Positions 30,891 through 39,442 of a stretch of DNA of 64,000 bases are shown piece after piece. This stretch comes from CAWBRY01 sp963791295 (GTDB lineage Bacteria; Bacteroidota; Bacteroidia; Chitinophagales; Chitinophagaceae). Made by a program: the position numbers and the translations under genes. The stretch covers positions 1,550,001 to 1,614,000 of the forward strand of contig CAWBRY010000001.1 in NCBI GenBank assembly GCA_963791295.1. Direction: 5' to 3'. The notes beneath the pieces are model-generated. The model was not told where the DNA came from and did not search any database. It saw only the letters and a list, made by a program, of their open reading frames with translations. Numbering within the stretch: position 1 is the stretch's first letter; each line of letters starts with the position of its first letter.

Positions 30891-32390
30891 ATGGATCAAC
30901 GTTTCGTTACAATTTGGTTTCGTCATTTAAAAACGGATTGGCTGAGCCGCCGTCAGCCCGAACTTCTACATACACCTTTAGCTTTAACCTTGCCGGATCA
31001 TAACAGAATTATTGTTTCAGCGGTGAATGCAGCAGCTGAGAAACAAGGAATACATGCCGGCATGGTGGTGGCGGACGCGAGAGCTATTTATCCCAATTTG
31101 AAAGTTTTTAATGACAAGCCTGAATTAGCTGACAAACTATTAACATCATTTGCGAGGTTTTGCATTCGCTATACTCCCATTGCTGCTGTTGATTACCCGG
31201 ATGGTCTTGTACTGGACGCGACCGGGTGCCCGCATTTATGGGGAAGTGAAGATTCTTATGTAAAAGAAATCATTAGTCGGTTCAACACTTTCGGTTATGA
31301 TGTTAAAGTGGCCATAGCAGATACCATTGGCGCCGCCTGGGCAATAACTCATTTTACAAATGAACTTGTGATCGGGCAAGATCAACATAGATCGTCTTTA
31401 CTTTCCCTGCCTCCAGCTTCGCTGCGATTGGAGCAGGAAACTCTTGAATTATTATTTAAGCTTGGCCTCCGGAAGGTTGAAAGTTTCATTGATATGCCTC
31501 GTTCTGTTGTCCGCCGGCGTTTTGGCAATCATTTGCTTCAAAGAATTGACCAGGCATTAGGATTTAAAGAAGAAACTATTCATCCGGTGGAAATACCTGA
31601 GCCTTATAATGAAAGATTGCCCTGTCCCGAGTTGATCTCAACATCTACGGGAATCGAGATCGCCCTGCAGAGACTTTTAGAGACTTTATGTCTAAGACTT
31701 CAACAGGAGCAAAAAGGCCTTCGTTGTGCTTGTTTTAAATGTTATCGCATTGATGGTAAAATCGAAAAAATAGAAATTGGAACTAATCGCCCTTCGCACC
31801 ATTACAATCATCTTTTTAAATTATTCCAATTAAAAATAGAAACCATTGAACCGGCATTAGGCATTGAACTATTTACATTGGAGACATCAAAAGTGGAAGA
31901 GTTGCAACCCATACAGGAAAAATTATGGGCGGAGAACTGTAGCTTGGAAAGTCCTGAGCTGGCTGAGTTATTAGACCGTGTGGCAAACAGGATTGGTGAA
32001 AATAGTATTCATCGTTACTTACCGGATCAACACTATTGGCCCGAGCGTTCAATACGGAAAGCTTTATCTCTTAATGAAAAGGCTATCACTCCCTGGAAAT
32101 CAGATAAACCAAGACCCATACAGCTATTGCGCCGACCCGAGCCGATTCAAGTGACCGCACCAATCCCTGACTATCCGCCAATGTTATTTCGATATAAGAA
32201 TCAACTGCATAAAATAAAGAAGGCGGATGGACCTGAGAGAATCGAAAGAGAATGGTGGCTGGAGGAAGGATTGCACCGGGATTATTATAGTGTGGAAGAT
32301 GAAGATGGCAATCGTTATTGGCTATTCAGACTAGGGCATTATGCTAACGAAAAAAAGCCTCAATGGTTCATTCATGGGTTTTTTGCATAG
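30891..32390 (+). CDS. imuB: ImuB, Y-family polymerase-like protein
   Basis: About 499 aa from the ATG at 30891 (MDQRFVTIWFRHL). It belongs to the DinB/UmuC superfamily, but polymerase catalytic residues are degenerate: the first acidic site reads TIWFRHLKTDWL where active enzymes have a D-x-D, and the second is YPDGLVLDATGC instead of an SxDE motif. This fits ImuB's role as an inactive hub that binds the sliding clamp, ImuA and DnaE2. The finger/palm region is followed by helix-hairpin-helix residues (MPRSVVRRRFG) and a long C-terminal domain with RPIQLLRRPEPI. It is followed 11 nt later by dnaE2. The open frame extends 15 codons upstream of the chosen start into imuA. Confidence 0.9.
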   Translation: MDQRFVTIWFRHLKTDWLSRRQPELLHTPLALTLPDHNRIIVSAVNAAAEKQGIHAGMVVADARAIYPNLKVFNDKPELADKLLTSFARFCIRYTPIAAVDYPDGLVLDATGCPHLWGSEDSYVKEIISRFNTFGYDVKVAIADTIGAAWAITHFTNELVIGQDQHRSSLLSLPPASLRLEQETLELLFKLGLRKVESFIDMPRSVVRRRFGNHLLQRIDQALGFKEETIHPVEIPEPYNERLPCPELISTSTGIEIALQRLLETLCLRLQQEQKGLRCACFKCYRIDGKIEKIEIGTNRPSHHYNHLFKLFQLKIETIEPALGIELFTLETSKVEELQPIQEKLWAENCSLESPELAELLDRVANRIGENSIHRYLPDQHYWPERSIRKALSLNEKAITPWKSDKPRPIQLLRRPEPIQVTAPIPDYPPMLFRYKNQLHKIKKADGPERIEREWWLEEGLHRDYYSVEDEDGNRYWLFRLGHYANEKKPQWFIHGFFA

Positions 32391-32401
32391 ACGGGAGAAA
32401 T

Positions 32402-35400
32402 ATGGAGTATACAGAATTACAGGTGACTTCTAATTATAGTTTTTTGCAGGGTGCCTCGCATCCTGATGAACTGGTCGAACAAGCTATGCTGTATGGCTAC
32501 AAGGAAATTGCACTCACAGATCGTAATACTTTTGCCGGCCTTGTTCGTGCACATGTTGCAGCTAAAGCAAATGGCATGCGTTTTATCCCTGGTTGCCGAA
32601 TCGATTTATTGGACGGCCCTGGTTTATTGGCTTACCCAACAAATAAAAATGCCTATACACAACTTTCGGCATTGCTTACTATTGGAAATCTTCGCGCTGA
32701 AAAAGGAAAGTGTTTTTTATACAAGGCTGACGTATATAAACATGCGAAAGGGATAAAATTTATTCTAATCCCGCCACCAGGTTTGAACCCTGCATTTGAG
32801 TTCGAATCATCTTTTGAAATTGCACTTAGAGAATATAAGGATGTATTCGGAACTGCGCTTTACCTCGCGGCCACACGACGATATAACGGGGATGATAATA
32901 AATATCTCTATCTTCTTGAACGATTGTCAGCATATATAGAGGCTCCCCTGGTTGCAACAAATGACGTACACTATCATAACCCGGAACGACGGCAATTACA
33001 AGATGTTTTAACATGCATAAAAGAAAAGTGTACAATTCAAAATGCAGGTTTCCGGCTGTATCCAAATGCAGAAAGATACCTGAAAACAATGGAGGAGATG
33101 TTTCGCCTGTTCAGGCACTACCCTGATGCCATAAAAAGAACACAGGAAATCGCTGAAGCTTGTCAATTTTCGCTACCTGAATTGAAATATGAATACCCGG
33201 AGGAACTGACTACCGATGGTCGCTCACCACAGGAAGAACTAACCTTTCTAACATGGAAGGGAGCAAGGCAACGTTTTGCAGATTCTATTTCGGAGAAAAC
33301 CGCTGCTACCATTAAGCATGAATTATCGTTTATAGAACAAATGAACTATGCAAATTACTTTCTTACAGTCCATGATATAGTTCGTTTTGCAAGGTCAAAA
33401 GATATATTGTCCCAAGGCCGTGGCTCAGCAGCCAATTCCACAGTCTGTTATTGTTTAGGCATTACTTCTGTTGATCCCACAAAATTTGATTTATTATTTG
33501 AAAGGTTTATTTCAGCAGCCAGAAATGAACCGCCTGATATCGATGTTGATTTTGAACATGAGCGACGCGAGGAAGTGATGCAATACATTTATGAAAAGTA
33601 CGGACGTCACCGGGCAGCTATTGTTGCGACAGTTACTCAGGAAAGACAAAAAGGAGCGGTAAGGGATGTAGCAAAAACAATGGGACTCTCATTGGATGCA
33701 GTTAACCGTTTGTCGGCGTCTATTTCTGGTTTTGGCGATGAATGGTTTGAAGGAAAGCTACTACGACAACAGGGCTTTAATCCGGGCGACAAGCTGCTTA
33801 AGAAAGTATTGGAATTAACGGGACAATTAATGGGTTTTCCAAGGCAGCTTGGACAACATACCGGCGGATTTGTTATCACGAATGGCAGACTAACAGATCT
33901 ATGTCCCATACTAAATGCAAGAATGGAAAACAGGACTTGCATTGAATGGAATAAAGATGATATTGACGCACTCGGATTTTTAAAAATAGATGTATTGGCA
34001 TTGGGAATGCTGACATGTATTCGAAAAGCTTTCGATCTATGCAAACAACATTACAGCCTCAATTTGACTCTTGCAAATATTCCACAAGATGATCCTGTTG
34101 TTTATGACATGATTTGCAGGGCAGATACCATTGGTGTTTTCCAAATTGAGAGTCGTGCCCAACAAGCGATGTTACCCAGGCTCAGACCAAAAAGTTTTTA
34201 TGATTTAGTAATTGAAGTCGCCATTGTACGACCCGGGCCAATTCAGGGAGACATGGTGCATCCGTATCTACGACGTCGCAATGGTGAAGAACCCGTTGAA
34301 TATCCATCAAAAGAATTGGAAGAAATATTAGGAAGGACCCTCGGCGTGCCACTGTTCCAGGAACAGGCGATGAAGATTGCCATTGTAGCAGCAGGTTTTA
34401 CTCCCACTGAAGCCGATGAACTCAGGCGTAGCATGGCAACGTTCAAATTGCAAGGAATGATTTCCAGGTTTGAGGAGAAATTGATCAATGGCATGTTGAG
34501 GAATGGTTATACAAAAGAGTATGCATTCCGTGTTTTTAAACAACTGGAAGGTTTCGGTAGTTACGGGTTTCCTGAAAGTCATGCTGCGAGCTTTGCATTA
34601 TTGGTATATGTTTCTTCCTGGCTTAAATGTTACTATCCCGATGTATTCGCGTGTGCATTATTAAATAGTCAGCCAATGGGTTTTTATCAACCTGCACAAA
34701 TCGTTGGCGATGCAAAGAATCACGATGTTGAGGTAAGACCTGTTGATATAAATTATTCCGGGTGGGATAATTTATTGGAAGAAAGAGGAGATAAGTATTG
34801 TGCTTTGCGACTGGGTTTTCGACAAATAAAAGGTATCAAAGAAGAAGATATGAGTGTGTTGGTATCAAATCGAAACAAAGAGTATTCGAGCGTTGATGAA
34901 CTACGCGATGCTGGCCTATCCACGGCAACTCTTAAAAAGTTGGCAGACGCTGATACTTTCAGATCAATTGGCCTGGATAGACGCCAGGCTTTGTGGGAGG
35001 TGTCTGCATGTGAAGACAGGCCAGTGGGCATATTTGAAGGGCAACAACCTGATAAAGCAGATGAAGAAAAAGTATCATTACCACAAATGACATTATCGGA
35101 ACATGTCGTTCATGATTATGCGTCAACTGCACTTTCTCTAAAGGCTCACCCTGTGAGTTTTGTCAGGGAAAAGTTGGAACAACTTCATATCGTATCGACT
35201 GCTCATCTTGCAAATTTATATGATGGCGATATGGTGAAGGTTGCAGGGCTTGTATTGGTAAGGCAAAGACCCGGTACAGCAAAAGGGGTTTGCTTTATAA
35301 CCATCGAAGATGAAACTGGTAATGCAAATCTTATTGTTTTCGAAAGTTTATTTGAGAAATACCGAAAGGAAATTTTAAACTCACGGCTATTAATGGTGGA

Positions 35401-35626
35401 AGGGAGATTACAAAAGGAACGTGAAGTAATTCATATAATCGTAAAGAGCTGTTATAATCTTTCAAAATTTTTAAGAAACCTTACTGCAGAACAAAACGAC
35501 AAACAACCTGTACTAACTCTTTCCCGGGCAGATCAAAAATCATCGGCGCTTCCTGGCCAAAGTAAAAAACCCTTATATAAAACAATCCAGGAAGAAATTT
35601 TTCCTAAGGGTAGAAATTTCAAATAA
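32402..35626 (+). CDS. dnaE2: error-prone DNA polymerase III alpha subunit DnaE2
   Basis: A C-family polymerase of 1,074 aa that extends past lesions with ImuA/ImuB. The PHP domain opens with MEYTELQVTSNYSFLQGASHP and ALTDRNTFAGLVRAH. The palm has the catalytic acidic motif in PPDIDVDFEHERREEVM, preceded by the SRGSAANS-like GRGSAANSTVCYCLG. Further family strings are GQHTGGFVI, EWNKDDIDALGFLKIDVLALGML, FQIESRAQQAMLPRL and FPESHAASFALLVY. The C-terminal OB fold includes VKVAGLVLVRQRPGTAKG. The PHP metal ligands are partly altered (SNYSFLQG in place of the usual HSxxS pattern), typical of DnaE2. I chose the ATG at 32402, as an earlier start overlaps imuB by 28 nt. Confidence 0.95.
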   Translation: MEYTELQVTSNYSFLQGASHPDELVEQAMLYGYKEIALTDRNTFAGLVRAHVAAKANGMRFIPGCRIDLLDGPGLLAYPTNKNAYTQLSALLTIGNLRAEKGKCFLYKADVYKHAKGIKFILIPPPGLNPAFEFESSFEIALREYKDVFGTALYLAATRRYNGDDNKYLYLLERLSAYIEAPLVATNDVHYHNPERRQLQDVLTCIKEKCTIQNAGFRLYPNAERYLKTMEEMFRLFRHYPDAIKRTQEIAEACQFSLPELKYEYPEELTTDGRSPQEELTFLTWKGARQRFADSISEKTAATIKHELSFIEQMNYANYFLTVHDIVRFARSKDILSQGRGSAANSTVCYCLGITSVDPTKFDLLFERFISAARNEPPDIDVDFEHERREEVMQYIYEKYGRHRAAIVATVTQERQKGAVRDVAKTMGLSLDAVNRLSASISGFGDEWFEGKLLRQQGFNPGDKLLKKVLELTGQLMGFPRQLGQHTGGFVITNGRLTDLCPILNARMENRTCIEWNKDDIDALGFLKIDVLALGMLTCIRKAFDLCKQHYSLNLTLANIPQDDPVVYDMICRADTIGVFQIESRAQQAMLPRLRPKSFYDLVIEVAIVRPGPIQGDMVHPYLRRRNGEEPVEYPSKELEEILGRTLGVPLFQEQAMKIAIVAAGFTPTEADELRRSMATFKLQGMISRFEEKLINGMLRNGYTKEYAFRVFKQLEGFGSYGFPESHAASFALLVYVSSWLKCYYPDVFACALLNSQPMGFYQPAQIVGDAKNHDVEVRPVDINYSGWDNLLEERGDKYCALRLGFRQIKGIKEEDMSVLVSNRNKEYSSVDELRDAGLSTATLKKLADADTFRSIGLDRRQALWEVSACEDRPVGIFEGQQPDKADEEKVSLPQMTLSEHVVHDYASTALSLKAHPVSFVREKLEQLHIVSTAHLANLYDGDMVKVAGLVLVRQRPGTAKGVCFITIEDETGNANLIVFESLFEKYRKEILNSRLLMVEGRLQKEREVIHIIVKSCYNLSKFLRNLTAEQNDKQPVLTLSRADQKSSALPGQSKKPLYKTIQEEIFPKGRNFK

Positions 35627-35664
35627 GGCGTCTATTTTACGAATTTTACAAATAAAGCAGGCTA

Positions 35665-35925
35665 ATGTCCAGCCAATTATTCAATACCAACGATCAGAAA
35701 TTTAGTTTTGAAGCTTATGGCGTCACAATCATGTGTCAGAGATTAGACGTGGAAGAACAAGTGGCCTTTTATGTAACTTTTAGCAGCCATCGGAAACCAA
35801 TAACGGTTGCGAGAGCTAAATTTGTGACCAGTCCTATGACGTGGACTTCGATTCCGGAGGGGCGGCAGAAGGAAGCAGAAGGAATAGGCCAATTGATTGA
35901 CCAATATTTAACAAGCAAAGGATAA
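35665..35925 (+). CDS. small hypothetical protein of the mutasome operon
   Basis: An 86-aa protein between dnaE2 (38 nt upstream) and the HMCES-like gene (2 nt downstream), so almost certainly cotranscribed. It is predicted to be a compact alpha/beta protein: FSFEAYGVTIMCQRLDVEEQVAFYVTFSS strands, then KPITVARAKFVTSPMTWTSIPEGR and a terminal helix (AEGIGQLIDQYLTSK). I do not recognise a named family. Its position suggests a role in damage tolerance, which is inference. Confidence 0.75.
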   Translation: MSSQLFNTNDQKFSFEAYGVTIMCQRLDVEEQVAFYVTFSSHRKPITVARAKFVTSPMTWTSIPEGRQKEAEGIGQLIDQYLTSKG

Positions 35926-35927
35926 CT

Positions 35928-36794
35928 ATGTGTTATTATAATGCGCAAAGGGTGACAAGAGACGAATTTATGAGGTTAAAACGCCTTGAAAAGATTGTTG
36001 CAAACTATAATTTTTTGAATAGGGATGTGATCGTCGGTTTTGATTTTGGTCCGACAGCGGTGTTAAAACCGATTCCCGGCAAAGAAGATTTTGAATTGGT
36101 GCAAATGGAATGGGGTTTCTTACCGGATCCGTTGAGATGGCCATTTATTGAAACGAGGGAACAAGCGTTGAAGGTAAGGAAAGGTTATACTGATAGCCGG
36201 GGCCGGTTTAACGAACCATTGAATTTCCTAAATGCTGTATCCGAAGAAATCTTATTGCCAAACAAAGTTTATCGCCAGGCAGCGCTTCAACGACGCTGCA
36301 TCATTCCTTCAACCGGCTTTTACGATTGGCGACATATTTTTCCTCCTAACAAGCGAACAGGGCAACCAGTTAAAACGGCGGTAAAATATCCATACAGAGT
36401 AATGGCTAAAGGAAAAGAATATTTTTGGATAGCAGGAATTTGGCAGCAGTGGACCGATGCTGACACCGGGGAAACTGTAGATACTTGCGCTATCATCACC
36501 ACGGATGCTACCAACCATTTGGTAATGTCACAGATTCACAACTCGAAAAAGCGAATGCCTACTATCTTAACCGATGATCTTGCGTGGGAATGGATGTTTG
36601 AAAGCCTTCCTGAGCAAAGGATATCCGAAATCGCCAAATGGCAAATGCCATGGGAAGATTTAAGTTATTATACATTAGCGAAGGATTTTTTGAATTCAAC
36701 AGATCCATTGAAGGAAGCATTTTATCCGGAGTTACCGCCACTGGATATTCCGGGAGACGAAATTCCAAAAGGACAGATGGAATTATTCCAGTGA
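35928..36794 (+). CDS. SOS response-associated peptidase, HMCES/YedK family
   Basis: A 288-aa SRAP-domain protein. The family shields abasic sites in single-stranded DNA by forming a thiazolidine link through Cys2, which is present once Met1 is removed (MCYYN). The conserved Asn lies in NFLNAVSEE, where E. coli-type proteins have an N-A-R-x-E motif. The catalytic Glu position reads STGFYDWRH, with Asp in place of the usual Glu. The catalytic His is in MSQIHNSKKRMPTIL. The first ATG is fixed by the Cys2 requirement. It closes the imuA-imuB-dnaE2 operon, which supports a role in DNA damage tolerance. Whether the Asp substitution lowers activity is unknown. Confidence 0.9.
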   Translation: MCYYNAQRVTRDEFMRLKRLEKIVANYNFLNRDVIVGFDFGPTAVLKPIPGKEDFELVQMEWGFLPDPLRWPFIETREQALKVRKGYTDSRGRFNEPLNFLNAVSEEILLPNKVYRQAALQRRCIIPSTGFYDWRHIFPPNKRTGQPVKTAVKYPYRVMAKGKEYFWIAGIWQQWTDADTGETVDTCAIITTDATNHLVMSQIHNSKKRMPTILTDDLAWEWMFESLPEQRISEIAKWQMPWEDLSYYTLAKDFLNSTDPLKEAFYPELPPLDIPGDEIPKGQMELFQ

Positions 36795-36817
36795 GTCATC
36801 TATGAATACCTGACGCA

Positions 36818-37393
36818 CTAGACTTTCAGCAACCCTCGAAACCCCCTGACTGCATAATAGGATTGGGCACCATTATGATAGGTGAAGACAGTATCGTAAC
36901 GGCGATCTCCGAAAAGGGCGCCGCCGAGTTTTCTAATTTCAGGAGGTGTCTTCAGCCAGCTCGATGTTTTCAAATCGAAATTTCCCAGTTTTTGTAAATC
37001 CCGGTATTGCTGTTCCGTTAAAATTTCTATCCCCATGTCCGCTGCCATTTCAATGGCGCTATTTTCTGGCTTAAATTCTTTCCTCGCTGCTAATGCGTCA
37101 CCGTCGTAGCAGGCATTTCGACGTCCTTTAGGTGTCTCCGCTGAACAATCGTAAAATATGTATTCACCTGTTTTCTTATCCTGACCGACGACATCAGGTT
37201 CTCCACCTGAGCCTTCCATTTCATTGAGCGACCACAGTTTTTCCGGGTTGGCTTCCAGCCTGGCGAGCACTTTGGTCCACTCAATACCTTTATGACGAGC
37301 CATGTTTTTGTCAAAACGAACTTTCAATAGCTTGAACAGTTCTTCGCGTTGTGCGGACGGCAACTTCTTTTTATTGCTGGCAATGTTGTTCAT
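36818..37393 (-). CDS. DUF4256 domain protein
   Basis: A 191-aa soluble protein. The DUF4256 pattern is clear: LFKLLKVRFDKNMARHKGIEW, LWSLNEMEGSGGEPDVVG, FYDCSAETPKGRRNACYDGDAL, then MGIEILTEQQYRDLQKLG and TSSWLKTPPEIRKLGGALFGDRRY, ending with YYAVRGFRGLLKV. No catalytic function is established for the family. It converges with the HMCES-like gene 23 nt away. Intact frame. Confidence 0.85.
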   Translation of the reverse strand: MNNIASNKKKLPSAQREELFKLLKVRFDKNMARHKGIEWTKVLARLEANPEKLWSLNEMEGSGGEPDVVGQDKKTGEYIFYDCSAETPKGRRNACYDGDALAARKEFKPENSAIEMAADMGIEILTEQQYRDLQKLGNFDLKTSSWLKTPPEIRKLGGALFGDRRYDTVFTYHNGAQSYYAVRGFRGLLKV

Positions 37394-37450
37394 GCTATTT
37401 TGTTTTTCTGTTGAATAACATTTGTTAATTGCAAATTACCGGGGACTTGT

Positions 37451-38044
37451 TCAGTCATCCAATCCCTTTCCATTGAGAATTTGCTTTATGCATTTTTCAA
37501 CTCGGGCTTCGCGGGTACTTGATTGTTTGGCCGAAGAAAAATACAGGAGGTATCCTCTTTGCCTGCCGGGCGTCAACGCTTCAAATGCAGGTTTAAGAGA
37601 AGGCATTTTGTCCAGTTTATTTTGAAATTCCTCGGACATCTTGAATTCTTTGGTCTTCTTCAAAGGTACTTTCAGACCGGCTTTTTCCACTTTAATGGCT
37701 TCCAGAACGTAGGATTTTAAAGTTTTTTCCATCTTCATTATTTCCCGGACATGGGTAAACCGGATCTGACGTGCGGCCTGCACATTCTCAGTCTGCGTAA
37801 TAAGAATATTCTTCGGATCTTTTAACAGGGCACCCTTGAAAAACAGAAGGGCACAATATTGTTTAAACCCATGGATTAGAACTATGTTACTTTTCTCAAA
37901 AGTATAGCAAGGATTGCCCCACTTCAATTCTTCAGTGAGTCCGCAATCAAGAATAATCATCCTCAGTTTCTCGAATTCTTTCTGCCATGTCCTGGAGTTC
38001 TTAATAAATGCATCAATCTTAGGATTCGTTGCAATCTTTGCCAT
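37451..38044 (-). CDS. YdeI/OmpD-associated family protein with DUF1801 domain
   Basis: A 197-aa protein. The N-terminal DUF1801 domain (about 10-125) has WQKEFEKLRMIILDCGLTEELKWGNPCYTF and the VLIHGFKQYCALLFFKGALLKD strand. The C-terminal YdeI helical module has LKKTKEFKMSEEFQNKLD, ALTPGRQRGYLLYFSSAKQ and STREARVEKC. It is cytoplasmic, without a signal peptide. The family's function is poorly defined. The stop lies 57 nt from the start of the neighbouring DUF4256 gene, same strand. Confidence 0.85.
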   Translation of the reverse strand: MAKIATNPKIDAFIKNSRTWQKEFEKLRMIILDCGLTEELKWGNPCYTFEKSNIVLIHGFKQYCALLFFKGALLKDPKNILITQTENVQAARQIRFTHVREIMKMEKTLKSYVLEAIKVEKAGLKVPLKKTKEFKMSEEFQNKLDKMPSLKPAFEALTPGRQRGYLLYFSSAKQSSTREARVEKCIKQILNGKGLDD

Positions 38045-38160
38045 AATATTTTATTGTTAATTTACCAACGATTTCTTGCAAGCTTTTGTGAACAATTTAC
38101 ATTTTTTGTTTGATTTTGTTTTACCACAAAGCCCTCATTTATCACATATAAACAGAAAGT

Positions 38161-39006
38161 ATGAAACTGATAATCCTAACTATTGCAGCGGTGGCGATTT
38201 TATTCGCGAAATGCTATGGACAAATCGATAAGGCATCAAATTCAAACTCGGGCGATACGAGTAGGATTGCAAGAGCAGAAAATAAATACAAGGAGTTATT
38301 TGGTCAGGAAATGGCCGCGGGCAACACGGACCCGGAGTTAATGAAGATCTTTCAGAGACTCATTTTTGGTGAAATTTTCTATATAGGCAACCTGGATGAT
38401 AAGACTAGGGAGCTTGTAGCGATCACCGTATTAACGGCGAACCAAACACTGCCTCAATTGAAAACACATATTAATGCCGCATTGAATATTGGAATAACTC
38501 CCATTGAGATAAGAGAAGTAGTTTACCAGAATGCTCTTTTTATTGGCCTTCCTAAAGTTTTGAATGCATTGGATACAATAAACCGGGTTTTTCAGACCAG
38601 GGGAATTCAACTTCCATTGGAAAATAAGGCAACAATTGAAGAAGGTCAAAGATTCGCTAAGGGAAAAGAAATACAAACACCGCTGTATGGGGACCGGATG
38701 AAGCAGAATATGAAAGATTTGCCTGCTGGTCTCGGTGACGCCATACCGCGGTTATTAACTGAATCGTTTGGAGATTTCTACACGAGAGGAGGCCTCGATA
38801 TCAAAACAAGAGAATTAATGATATTCTGCGCTTTAGCAGCTTTAGGAGGCACTGAAAGACAAATGGCCTCGCATGCCGTTGGTAATCTCAAGGTCGGGAA
38901 TAGCAAAGAGACTCTCATCTCGGCTATGGTGCACAGCTATCCCTACATTGGCTTTCCGAGAGCCTCAAATGCAATCAACATTATCCGGGAGGCAAAAATT
39001 GAATAA
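38161..39006 (+). CDS. carboxymuconolactone decarboxylase family protein, exported, two CMD domains
   Basis: A 281-aa protein with a signal peptide (MKLIILTIAAVAILFAKCYG; the Cys at 18 could be a lipobox). CMD domain 1 (about 55-135) contains LDDKTRELVAITVLTA, QLKTHINAALNIGITPIEIREVVYQ. Domain 2 (about 185-280) contains LDIKTRELMIFCALAALGG, RQMASHAVGNLKVG. The redox CxxC of AhpD-like members is absent from both, so a peroxidase role is unlikely. Doubled exported CMD proteins are frequent in Bacteroidota but their substrate is unknown. Confidence 0.85.
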   Translation: MKLIILTIAAVAILFAKCYGQIDKASNSNSGDTSRIARAENKYKELFGQEMAAGNTDPELMKIFQRLIFGEIFYIGNLDDKTRELVAITVLTANQTLPQLKTHINAALNIGITPIEIREVVYQNALFIGLPKVLNALDTINRVFQTRGIQLPLENKATIEEGQRFAKGKEIQTPLYGDRMKQNMKDLPAGLGDAIPRLLTESFGDFYTRGGLDIKTRELMIFCALAALGGTERQMASHAVGNLKVGNSKETLISAMVHSYPYIGFPRASNAINIIREAKIE

Positions 39007-39050
39007 TGCAATGGAGATTATTATTTGTTGATTAGATCTTGCAGAGTATC

Positions 39051-39305
39051 CTATTTCACGATTGACTCAATTTTATCCGCAATTGCTTTCAATAGATCAT
39101 GGGGAATTTTTTCACCCTCTTCTACTTGCGAAACGTTAATTACTGCCCGGTAATTCCTTTCCTCATCTGGTTCGAACAACACTTCATGCCCGTAGATTTC
39201 GACCTGGATCTTGTGAGTATAGCTACCAAGAAGTAACAGCTTTGCTTCAAAACTTAATTCTTCGCCTTTATAAAGGACGGGGATATGGAATGTTTCATCC
39301 ATCAT
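39051..39305 (-). CDS. small hypothetical protein
   Basis: An 84-aa beta-rich protein with an acidic centre: FHIPVLYKGEELSFEAKLLLLGSYTHKIQVEIYGHEVLFEPDEE pattern of strands, then a C-terminal amphipathic helix (HDLLKAIADKIESIVK). It has no signal peptide and no known domain that I recognise. It sits alone between a CMD gene and an acyl-CoA dehydrogenase-like gene. Confidence 0.65.
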   Translation of the reverse strand: MMDETFHIPVLYKGEELSFEAKLLLLGSYTHKIQVEIYGHEVLFEPDEERNYRAVINVSQVEEGEKIPHDLLKAIADKIESIVK

Positions 39306-39442
39306 TTCCTATGTAAAATTGAAATAAAAGTAGTTGAAGTCAAATTAAGGCCGGAAATTGATCTGGGTCAAATATAGTCTAGCAAGATTTTTGAGGAAAA
39401 TCGCATTAGTCATTCTCAAATATTCATTTCAAAACTTTTAGT

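Noticed and set aside
30155..36794. Mobile mutasome island acquired recently.
   Set aside because: Base composition looks like its neighbours, and I see no integrase, tRNA or flanking repeats.
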